Source: Planctomycetaceae bacterium UBA4732 (GTDB lineage Bacteria; Planctomycetota; Planctomycetia; Gemmatales; Gemmataceae). Taken from it: a DNA stretch of 15,813 bases. The notes under the pieces were generated by a model that saw only the letters and a list, made by a program, of their open reading frames with translations, was not told the origin of the DNA and ran no database searches. The stretch's first letter is position 1; each line of letters begins with the position of its first letter. The position numbers were made by a program, and so were the translations under genes. Location: assembly GCA_002404095.1 (NCBI GenBank), contig DHJA01000216.1:6312-22124 (forward strand), given 5' to 3'. Below, piece after piece: positions 6,816 through 12,539 of the stretch.

Positions 6816-8116
6816 GCGCCTCTCCGCTCGAACTTGACCACGCCGCCCACCAGCACAATCTCCGCCCGCCCGCGCACCTTTTGCCCCGCCCACGGACAAT
6901 TCCGGCTCTTCGACTTGAACTTGCTCGGGTCGATGGTCCACTCCGCCGTTGGATCGAGGATGGTCACGTCCGCTACGGCCCCCGCCTTGAGCGTACCGCG
7001 GTCGATGCCGAGGACTTTCGCGGGGTTAATTGTCAACTTTTCGATCAACTGCGACCACGTCAGCCGTTTCGTCTCGATCAACGCTTGCACACAAATGGGC
7101 AACAGCGTTTCCAGGCCGATGATGCCGTTGGGCGCCTGGTCCAGCTCGCGCATCTTCTTTTCCGGGGCGTGCGGAGCGTGGTCCGTGGCGATTACCTCCA
7201 ATGTGTTGTCGCATAGTCCCTCCAGGATCGCCTGCACGTCCGCGTCGGTGCGCAGCGGCGGAGCCATCTTGTAATTGCTGTCGAAAGTACGCAGGCAGGC
7301 GTCCGTCAGGGTGAAGTGGTGCGGGCACGCTTCGCCGCTGACGCGGACGCCGCGTTGCTTGCCGCGGCGAATCAGTTCGACGCCGCCGGCCGTTGAGACG
7401 TGGAGAATATGGACGCGCGCCCCCGTTAGCTCTGCCAGGGCAATCTCGCGGAAGATCATCACCTCTTCGGCCGCTGCCGGCATACCGCGCAGGCCCAGGC
7501 GCATGCTCTCGAAGCCCTCGTTCATCACGCCGCCGCGCGTCAAATCGAGGTCTTCCGCGTGACTGAGGACCGCTTTGTCGAACATCTTGCAGTATTCCAT
7601 CGCCCGCCGCATGATCTCGGCGCTGACCACCGGTGAACCATCGTCGGTGAAGGCGACGGCGCCGCCTTCGACGAGGCCGCCGATTTCCGCCAATTCCGAT
7701 CCGCCGCGTCCTTTGGTGAGGGCGCCAATGGGAAAGACGTTGGCGTTGCCGGCGCGCTGGGCCTGAAGGTGGACGAACTCGGCCGACGCCTGGCTGTCGA
7801 TGGCGGGTTCCGTGTTCGGCATACACGCCACCGAGGTGACGCCGCCGGCAAGGGCCGCCGCCGTGCCAGTGGCGATGGTTTCGTCCTCCTCGCGGCCCGG
7901 CTCGCGCAGGTGGACGTGCATGTCGATGAGGCCTGGGCAGACGATCATGTTAGAGGCGTCGATTGTGCGGTCGGGCTGGAGGGGCGAGGAAACCTCGCCC
8001 CTACCTTGCTGGCCGATGCCGAGGACGCGGTCGTCGCGTATCCACAGATCGGTAACCTGATCGACGCCTTGCGACGGATCAATGACGCGGCCGTTGGTGA
8101 TGCGAAGGATTGTCAT
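6809..8116 (-). CDS. pyrC: Dihydroorotase, class I
   Basis: The enzyme catalyses reversible cyclisation of carbamoyl-aspartate to dihydroorotate, the third step of pyrimidine synthesis, in the cytoplasm. Starting at ATG 8116 gives 435 residues, close to the usual class I length. Metal and active-site motifs are complete: IDMHVHLREPG with H67 and H69, FTDDG (D158/D159), LSHAED (H186), ILHVSTAGG (H239), and IATDHAPH with the catalytic Asp D312. CPHHFTLTD and NYKMAPPLRT are also typical. The open frame extends to 8182, but the family begins at MTILRITNGRVIDPSQ; no good ribosome binding site precedes 8116. Residues 39-46 (RGEVSSPL) come from an internal palindrome and make the loop before the metal site longer than normal. 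The gene stands alone, divergent from the toxin-antitoxin pair, and ends in the palindrome it shares with the ligase gene. Confidence 0.96.
   Translation of the reverse strand: MTILRITNGRVIDPSQGVDQVTDLWIRDDRVLGIGQQGRGEVSSPLQPDRTIDASNMIVCPGLIDMHVHLREPGREEDETIATGTAAALAGGVTSVACMPNTEPAIDSQASAEFVHLQAQRAGNANVFPIGALTKGRGGSELAEIGGLVEGGAVAFTDDGSPVVSAEIMRRAMEYCKMFDKAVLSHAEDLDLTRGGVMNEGFESMRLGLRGMPAAAEEVMIFREIALAELTGARVHILHVSTAGGVELIRRGKQRGVRVSGEACPHHFTLTDACLRTFDSNYKMAPPLRTDADVQAILEGLCDNTLEVIATDHAPHAPEKKMRELDQAPNGIIGLETLLPICVQALIETKRLTWSQLIEKLTINPAKVLGIDRGTLKAGAVADVTILDPTAEWTIDPSKFKSKSRNCPWAGQKVRGRAEIVLVGGVVKFERRGAV
7980..8002. repeat. Palindrome inside pyrC, translated in frame
   Basis: The arms AGGGGCGAGG and CCTCGCCCCT are perfect 10-base complements around the loop AAA. 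On the pyrC strand it reads as codons 39-46 (RGEVSSPL), in the loop between strand VLGIG and IDASNMIVCPGLID. It looks like a small palindromic element that entered a tolerant surface loop without breaking the frame. Confidence 0.75.
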
Positions 8117-8269
8117 AGGGGCAGTGTATGAGACGGGGGTGGGAAGAAAAACGCGCTGTCTCGCCTTTCCCGTTCTATACACTCCCCAGAATACCGGCAG
8201 GCGAACTTTACAAAGATGGGTTTGACTTTTGTTCGTGAAAATGCGAACAATACTAATGCGAGAAGCGTG
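8117..8269. other. Divergent intergenic region between pyrC and the toxin gene
   Basis: These 153 bases separate two divergent genes and should hold both promoters. On the - strand, TATAGA (plus positions 8174-8179) could be a -10 box for pyrC, but I see no convincing -35. On the + strand a TTGACT box and an inverted repeat lie at 8222-8250. The stretch looks more AT-rich than its surroundings near 8221-8260. Confidence 0.5.
8222..8254 (+). promoter_or_regulatory. Possible promoter/operator of the toxin-antitoxin pair
   Basis: TTGACT (8222-8227) resembles a -35 box, and AATACT (8249-8254) is a weak -10 with too long a spacing (21). Between them is the inverted repeat TTGTTCG (8229-8235) and CGAACAA (8244-8250), with an 8-base centre. 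Pairs of this type usually repress themselves through an operator upstream of the first gene. The repeat is clear; the promoter boxes are weak. Confidence 0.4.
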
Positions 8270-8638
8270 ATGGCTGCCGTCAAGGTCGTGATGTACAAGG
8301 AGGACGACGAAAGCGTTCCCCTGTTGGAGTGGTTAGACGACGTCCAACCTCGCAAGGCTATAGCGAAGTGCATCGTCCTCGTCGATCTGCTCAAGCAGTT
8401 CGGCCCAGACCTACATCGTCCGCACGCTGACTTTCTGCGAGACGGGATTCACGAACTGCGGACCCACTACATGAGCGTCCAATATCGGATGCTCTACTTT
8501 TTCCACAAGCAGACGGCCGTCATTACCCACGGACTCATCAAGCCCGGTAAACAAGTATTGCCGAAGGAAATCGATCTAGCCGTGCAACGGAAGAAGAAGT
8601 TTGAGATAGCCCCCAAAAAGCACACGCACGAGGAGTGA
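8270..8638 (+). CDS. RelE-like toxin of the Gp49/DUF891 (HigB-type) family
   Basis: The ATG at 8270 gives 122 residues. The body matches the phage-derived Gp49-like toxin family: a first strand VKVVMYKEDDES, helices PLLEWLDDVQPRKAIAKCIV and LLKQFGPDL, then the typical IHELRTHYMSVQYRMLYFFH (60-79) and AVITHGLIKPGKQVLPKEID. Members are usually mRNA-cleaving, ribosome-dependent RNases neutralised by a helix-turn-helix antitoxin encoded just downstream, as here. The basic C-terminal tail (QRKKKFEIAPKKHTHEE) is somewhat long. The frame is open back to 8216, but that start would place the putative operator inside the gene; 8270 and the ATG at 8291 are the alternatives. Activity is inferred from the family only. 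Confidence 0.85.
   Translation: MAAVKVVMYKEDDESVPLLEWLDDVQPRKAIAKCIVLVDLLKQFGPDLHRPHADFLRDGIHELRTHYMSVQYRMLYFFHKQTAVITHGLIKPGKQVLPKEIDLAVQRKKKFEIAPKKHTHEE
8631..8635 (+). promoter_or_regulatory. Ribosome binding site of the antitoxin, inside the toxin's 3' end
   Basis: AGGAG lies 8 bases before the ATG at 8644 and favours it over the in-frame GTG at 8635, which overlaps both the binding site and the toxin stop. Confidence 0.65.
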
Positions 8639-8643
8639 AAGGC

Positions 8644-9000
8644 ATGGCCAACAAAACCAAACGCCCGCCGACCACCGACGCCCTTGAGATCCTTCGCCGC
8701 CGTTACGTCGAAGGCCGCCCGGAGATGCACGCCCTAGTGGAACAAGAGCGAGCCAATGCCAAGATCGCTCAGGCCATCTACGACCTCCGCACCAGCTTGG
8801 GCCTCTCGCAGCGAGAGTTTGCCAAGCGAGTGAAAACCAGTGCCTCGGTCATTTGCCGCCTGGAAGACGCCGAATACGAAGGGCACTCCACAGGCATATT
8901 AGAGCGGATTGCCAGCGCCCTCGACCAGACGCTTCAGATGGAGGTTCGCTTCGTTTCCAAAAAGGCAGCCCATTCTTCGACCGGAAAAAGCAAAGTGTAG
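8644..9000 (+). CDS. XRE-family helix-turn-helix antitoxin
   Basis: The protein has 118 residues. A Cro/XRE-type helix-turn-helix spans about 42-97: AQAIYDLRTSLGLSQREFAK is helix 1 and the start of helix 2, TSASVICRLEDAEYEG contains the recognition helix, and STGILERIASALDQTLQMEV closes the fold. The N-terminal segment (TTDALEILRRRYVEGRPEMH, ALVEQERANAKI) is helical and is probably the toxin-binding or dimerising part. The gene starts 5 bases after the toxin stop, so the pair is a toxin-first operon. It should bind and neutralise the toxin and repress the operon through the upstream inverted repeat; both roles are family inference. Confidence 0.87.
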   Translation: MANKTKRPPTTDALEILRRRYVEGRPEMHALVEQERANAKIAQAIYDLRTSLGLSQREFAKRVKTSASVICRLEDAEYEGHSTGILERIASALDQTLQMEVRFVSKKAAHSSTGKSKV

Positions 9001-9021
9001 GCAGGACGCGCCTATTCGGTC

Positions 9022-9051
9022 TTGTGGCGGTTCGCGCCTCCTGCTTATAGT
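9022..9051 (+). promoter_or_regulatory. Probable sigma-70-type promoter of the C26-like gene
   Basis: TTGTGG (9022-9027) and TATAGT (9046-9051) are separated by 18 bases. They lie just after the antitoxin stop and before a hairpin leader, so the amidotransferase-like gene probably has its own transcript. Confidence 0.45.
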
Positions 9052-9063
9052 CCGTCGCGTTGC

Positions 9064-9081
9064 GGGACGACAATTCGTCCC
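9064..9081 (+). other. Hairpin in the leader of the C26-like gene
   Basis: GGGACGA and TCGTCCC are perfect 7-base arms around the loop CAAT. The hairpin lies between the predicted promoter and the ribosome binding site. No T-run follows directly, so it is a poor terminator; a role in mRNA stability or translation is possible. Confidence 0.55.
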
Positions 9082-9100
9082 CTCGCCAATTCGTTTTTCC

Positions 9101-9107
9101 AAGGAGG
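9101..9107 (+). promoter_or_regulatory. Strong ribosome binding site deciding the start at 9116
   Basis: AAGGAGG lies 8 bases before the ATG at 9116. The frame is open back to 8909 inside the antitoxin gene, but this site and the family alignment fix the start at 9116. Confidence 0.8.
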
Positions 9108-9115
9108 GAAAAACC

Positions 9116-9868
9116 ATGCCTCATCCGACGCGGCCGCTCATCGGCGTCAACGCCGACTTTACCCCGTCCGCCAAGTCGATCACCGCCCACCTTCGTCTGG
9201 CTATCGGTTACGTCGATGCGATCATCACGGCCGGCGGCTTGCCTGTCGTGCTGCCGCCTATGTGCAAAGATGTTGACGCCGACTCCATTCTCGACCGCCT
9301 CGACGGCATTTTGCTCAGCGGCGGCCTCGACCTCGACCCGCGGCGCCACGGCCTGCCGACGCATACGGCCGTACATCTGATGCCCGAACGCCGTGACGAA
9401 AGCGACCGTATACTCATCCGACAAATCGTTGAACGCCAGCTGCCCGTTCTCGGCGTCGGTCTCGGATTGCAGCAACTCAACGTCGCCCTCGGCGGTACGC
9501 TATTCCTGCATCTACCGGAGGAGCAGCCGCGCGCCCTGCCGCACCGCGATGCCGCTGGGGCGCCGCATCGTCACTTGGTTCTCGTCGAGCCGAACACGCG
9601 CCTGGAAGAAATCTATGGCGGCGGCGAGATTCGCGTGAACAGCGCCCATCACCAGGCCGTCCGTCAGGCCGCGCCGGGGCTGCGCGTCTGCGCGCGGGCG
9701 CCGGACGGCGTTATCGAAGCCATCGAAGCCATCGATCCGAACTGGTTCTGCGTTGGCGTTCAATGGCACCCCGAATCGGAAACGGCTTCGGCCCTGGATG
9801 CGCAGCTATTCGAGTGCTTCGTACAGGCGTGTTTGCGGCAGGCGCAGCCGTTGCCGCTGGCGGCGTGA
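9116..9868 (+). CDS. Peptidase C26 / PuuD-like class I amidotransferase-fold protein lacking the nucleophile Cys
   Basis: The 250-residue protein has the full C26 (gamma-glutamyl-GABA hydrolase) layout: RPLIGVNADF at the start, GGLPVVLPP (40-48), DGILLSGGLDLDP (63-75), RDESDRILIRQIVERQLPVL, the nucleophile elbow region, LNVALGGTLFLHL (121-133), VNSAHHQAV (174-182) and VGVQWHPES (213-221) with H217 and E220. Active members carry a Cys in the elbow (G-V/I-C-x-G-x-Q). Here it reads VLGVGLGLQQ, with G115 in the Cys position (codon GGT). Ordinary gamma-glutamyl hydrolysis is therefore unlikely; a binding or scaffolding role, or a different chemistry, must be considered. The small membrane protein gene follows 33 bases later and the AnmK-like gene after that. 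Confidence 0.9.
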   Translation: MPHPTRPLIGVNADFTPSAKSITAHLRLAIGYVDAIITAGGLPVVLPPMCKDVDADSILDRLDGILLSGGLDLDPRRHGLPTHTAVHLMPERRDESDRILIRQIVERQLPVLGVGLGLQQLNVALGGTLFLHLPEEQPRALPHRDAAGAPHRHLVLVEPNTRLEEIYGGGEIRVNSAHHQAVRQAAPGLRVCARAPDGVIEAIEAIDPNWFCVGVQWHPESETASALDAQLFECFVQACLRQAQPLPLAA

Positions 9869-9901
9869 GACGATTAGCTAAGCGAGCTACAGGAAACCGC
9901 A

Positions 9902-10198
9902 ATGGGCTGCGTTATCGTTTGGTTGCTCGCGGTTGGCACGCCCGCACTCTTTGCCGGCGTCGTGCTGTTGCGTCAATCGCGCCTTTGGTTGCTCTGTGTC
10001 TTGGTTATAACAACAGCGACGGTGATGATTGGTTTGCCGCTTTACTTCGCGTTGTTTCCGCGCGACGCTTGGGATGGGTTCCTCGTAGTTGGCCTATTCT
10101 TCGCGGTGACTATGTATATCGGCCCACTACATCTCGGATTCACCTTGATGCTCATCGGCTCAATAATTGAGGAGCGAAAGCACGACGCGAAATTATAG
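9902..10198 (+). CDS. Small hypothetical membrane protein
   Basis: The 98-residue protein is mostly hydrophobic, with likely membrane segments at about 4-23, 28-50 and 58-88 (the last may be two helices around a Pro at 75) and a short charged tail EERKHDAKL. AGGAA lies 6 bases before the ATG. It belongs to no family I recognise. It sits 33 bases after the C26-like gene and 28 bases before the AnmK-like gene on the same strand, consistent with an operon. Base composition appears less GC-rich than that of its neighbours. A small immunity, accessory or anchoring protein are all possible. Confidence 0.65.
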   Translation: MGCVIVWLLAVGTPALFAGVVLLRQSRLWLLCVLVITTATVMIGLPLYFALFPRDAWDGFLVVGLFFAVTMYIGPLHLGFTLMLIGSIIEERKHDAKL

Positions 10199-10211
10199 CA
10201 CAGTGCCGCCA

Positions 10212-10218
10212 GAGGAGG
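10212..10218 (+). promoter_or_regulatory. Ribosome binding site deciding the start at 10227
   Basis: GAGGAGG lies 8 bases before the ATG at 10227. The frame is open back to 10167, overlapping the small membrane protein gene, but the family begins at MPTRWIIGLASGS. Confidence 0.75.
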
Positions 10219-10226
10219 ACGCAACC

Positions 10227-11447
10227 ATGCCGACGCGCTGGATCATCGGTCTGGCCTCCGGCTCCAGCGCCGACGAGGTGGACGCGGCGCTGCTCGAAGT
10301 CGAAGGCGTCGGCCTTGAACTTCGTCCGCGTCTGGTCGGGTCGCTGCACCAGCCCTACGGTCCCGACTTAAAAGATCTGATACGTCGCGTATCCGGCCCG
10401 GCGCCTTGCGAAACTCGTGAGGTTAGTCTGCTGCACCGTTTGCTCGGCGAGAGCTTCGCCGCCGCCGCCCGCGCCGCCGCCGACCAAGCCAGCCTTAGCC
10501 TGCAACAGGTGCAAGTCATCGGCTGCCCCGGCCATACCGTCTGGCACGATTCCGAAGGCCGCTTCCCTTCCACGCTGCCGCTGGGCATGGCCGCCGTCGT
10601 GGCCGAGCGCTGCGGCGTTACCACTGTCAGCGACTTCCGCTGCCGCGACGTGGCCGCCGGCGGCCAGGGTGTGCCGCTGGCGGCGCTCACCGATTATCTC
10701 CTGTTCCGCAGTCCGCGTGAGAGCCGGGTTTTGTTGCACCTCGGCGCAACGGCGCGCGTCGTCTTTCTGCCGGCCGGCGGAAAGCCGTCGGACGCGACGG
10801 GCTTCGAGGCCGGGCCGTGCAACGTCCTCCTCGACGCGATGATGCGCAATCTGACGAGCGGTAGGGCGGAGTTCGACGCGGGGGGAAAGCACGCGGTTCA
10901 GGGCAAGTGCGTCGAACCGCTCGCGGACGCCTGGCTCGCGCACCCTTATTTCTCCAAAAGACCTCCGAAATGCCTGCCGCGCCACCTCTTCGGCGAAGCC
11001 TTTGCCGCGCAAGTGCTGCAACAGGCGCGCGAGACGCACACCGGGCTGCACGATCTTCTTTGCACCGCGACGCATTTCGTGGCTCGCGGCGTGGCCTCCG
11101 CGATGCAGCGATTCCTACCGTCGGGACCAAGCCCCGACCGCATTCTCCTAAGCGGCGGCGGTGTGCGCAACGGCCTTTTGTGGGGCTTGCTCCAGCAGCA
11201 GACGCCAGAGGCGCGGTTGTGCCGAACCGATGAGGCCGGTGTGCCGGTCGCCATGCGCAAGGCGCTGTCTTTCGGATTATTGGCCGGTCTGACGGTGGAC
11301 GGCGTGAGCGGCAATGTGCCGTCGGCCACGGGCGCCGCCGGGCCGCGCTTGTTGGGCAGTCTGACGCCGGGGTCGTCGGCGAACTGGGCGCGATGCCTGG
11401 CGTGGATGGCGGCTCAATCGCCGCCATTGCCGTCGGGGTCGGATTGA
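10227..11447 (+). CDS. Divergent anhydro-N-acetylmuramic acid kinase-like protein
   Basis: The 406-residue protein aligns end to end with AnmK, a cytoplasmic ASKHA-fold kinase that converts anhydro-MurNAc to MurNAc-6-phosphate in cell-wall recycling. Recognisable blocks are GLASGSSADEVDAALLEV (8-25), GHTVWH (102-107), the catalytic-base region VSDFRCRDVAAGGQGVPLAA with D136, the PPK-containing block PYFSKRPPKCLPRHLFGEAF (240-259), LLSGGGVRN (307-315) and the family ending PSATGAAGPRLLGSLTPGS. Several signature positions differ from the usual AnmK: GTSxDG is GSSADE, the NIGGIAN-like phosphate motif is HLGATAR (171-177), and FDTGPGN is FEAGPCN (193-199). It keeps the fold and catalytic Asp but may have changed substrate or weak activity. 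It is last of three same-strand genes and converges on the helicase operon. Confidence 0.85.
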   Translation: MPTRWIIGLASGSSADEVDAALLEVEGVGLELRPRLVGSLHQPYGPDLKDLIRRVSGPAPCETREVSLLHRLLGESFAAAARAAADQASLSLQQVQVIGCPGHTVWHDSEGRFPSTLPLGMAAVVAERCGVTTVSDFRCRDVAAGGQGVPLAALTDYLLFRSPRESRVLLHLGATARVVFLPAGGKPSDATGFEAGPCNVLLDAMMRNLTSGRAEFDAGGKHAVQGKCVEPLADAWLAHPYFSKRPPKCLPRHLFGEAFAAQVLQQARETHTGLHDLLCTATHFVARGVASAMQRFLPSGPSPDRILLSGGGVRNGLLWGLLQQQTPEARLCRTDEAGVPVAMRKALSFGLLAGLTVDGVSGNVPSATGAAGPRLLGSLTPGSSANWARCLAWMAAQSPPLPSGSD

Positions 11448-11453
11448 TAGCAA

Positions 11454-11528
11454 GAGTTCGTTTAGCCGCGACCCGAAGGGGAGCGCGTCTTCCCCGTGCT
11501 TCCCTTCGGGTCGCGGCTAAACGAACTC
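11454..11528. repeat. Palindromic repeat, 27-base perfect arms, at a convergent gene junction
   Basis: The left arm is 11454-11480, the loop is 11481-11501 and the right arm is 11502-11528; the arms are perfect complements and carry the same core as 5807 and 6751 (AGCCGCGACCCGAAGGG). Short further pairing is possible inside the loop (AGC at 11482 with GCT at 11498). It fills nearly the whole gap between the convergent AnmK-like gene (stop at 11447) and the winged-helix gene (stop at 11533), and may serve as a terminator for both. Confidence 0.93.
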
Positions 11529-11532
11529 CATA

Positions 11533-12528
11533 TTACCCTTCCACGATCTCCATAGGAGCCGCAACGCGCGTACGGCCCGCTCCCGCCAGCAGCCACGCCT
11601 CGTTGCGGTCTCCGCCGAGGGTCGAGGCCAGGCCGCGCGGCGCGACCACGCGCACCCGATCCGCCAGCGCTTCGATGCGGCACGCATCCGCGTCCGATAG
11701 GCCGCGGCGCTGGCACCAAACCCGCCACGCCTCCCGCCACGCCTCCGGCGACGGCTCGGCCCCTAACGCCGGCAACGCCTCTCGATCGTCCTCGTCCAGG
11801 GAAAGCGCGGGCGCGTCCGTTTGCAGCACCCAATCGTCGGCGCGGACGGCGAAGCCGAGTCGCCGCCTTTGGGCCGCGTCGTCCGATCGGATGAAGATCA
11901 TCAAAAGCTGTTCCGGGCGGTCCAGGATGACCCGGCGCCAATCCGGCGCCGCTCCCGTATCCGGCGCGGCCGGCCCCAGCACGGCTTCCACGTCCGTCGG
12001 AAAGCCGTGCCGCGTCTTCCACTCTTTTGATCGCCGGGCGCACTCTTCCAACGTCGCCGCGTCGAACCGCCAACCCGGCGGCGGCGCCAGCGCGACGGCT
12101 CGGCCATGAAACGGCGCGAAGAGAAGAGGGCGGCTCGGATCGCCTTCATCCAAGAAGGTGAAGACGCGCCGCTCTTCGACCGACGCCGTGTACGCGCCGG
12201 AATCCAACGCTTGCCGGCCTCGCTCCGTCAGGCGCCCCTCTCCGTCCGGCTCGATTAGTCCGTCGGCCGATAACTCATGCAGCCAGCGGGCGAGCATATC
12301 ACGGTCCACGCGCAATTGATCCAGGGGCGTCGCCTCGGCCAGTTGGCGCAGCAACGCCAAGCGCACGGGTTCGACCTCATGCCGGCGGGCGATTCGGACC
12401 AGCGCCTCGACGCGATGCAGCAAAAGTTGGCCGAGCCAAAGCCGACGCGGTTGAAAGGCGGTCAGCGCGCGGCGCCATGAAGAGAGGACGCGATCCGGCG
12501 GAATAGGAAAAGGTACGCCAGCGGTCAT
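11533..12528 (-). CDS. Winged-helix-containing protein of unknown function, partner of the helicase
   Basis: The ATG at 12528 gives 331 residues and overlaps the helicase stop as ATGA. No ribosome binding site is visible, so translation is probably coupled to the helicase. Residues about 29-50 are helical; 53-110 look like a winged helix (VRLALLRQLAEATPLDQLRV, then RDMLARWLHELSADGLIEPD and GRLTERGRQAL). Next comes VEERRVFTFLDEGDPSRPLL (117-136) and an alpha/beta region with WRRVILDRPEQLLMIFI (197-213). The C-terminus (about 290-331) is strand-rich. I do not recognise the family. Strict coupling suggests that it works with the helicase, perhaps as a nucleic-acid-binding or specificity subunit. 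The frame is open back to 12816 inside the helicase gene, but that extension is Arg/Pro-rich shadow sequence. Confidence 0.8.
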   Translation of the reverse strand: MTAGVPFPIPPDRVLSSWRRALTAFQPRRLWLGQLLLHRVEALVRIARRHEVEPVRLALLRQLAEATPLDQLRVDRDMLARWLHELSADGLIEPDGEGRLTERGRQALDSGAYTASVEERRVFTFLDEGDPSRPLLFAPFHGRAVALAPPPGWRFDAATLEECARRSKEWKTRHGFPTDVEAVLGPAAPDTGAAPDWRRVILDRPEQLLMIFIRSDDAAQRRRLGFAVRADDWVLQTDAPALSLDEDDREALPALGAEPSPEAWREAWRVWCQRRGLSDADACRIEALADRVRVVAPRGLASTLGGDRNEAWLLAGAGRTRVAAPMEIVEG

Positions 12529-12539
12529 AACCGACCGCT
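12520..12539 (-). promoter_or_regulatory. Stop/start overlap within a small inverted repeat
   Basis: AGCGGT (12520-12525) and ACCGCT (12534-12539) can pair around an 8-base loop that contains the start codon of the winged-helix gene; the helicase stop (12525-12527) overlaps it. With no ribosome binding site before 12528, this fits reinitiation by ribosomes finishing the helicase. Confidence 0.45.

Noticed and set aside
10368..11075. Reverse open frame opposite the AnmK-like gene
   Set aside because: The + strand frame carries the conserved AnmK blocks; the reverse frame is Arg/Ala-rich without motifs or a binding site.
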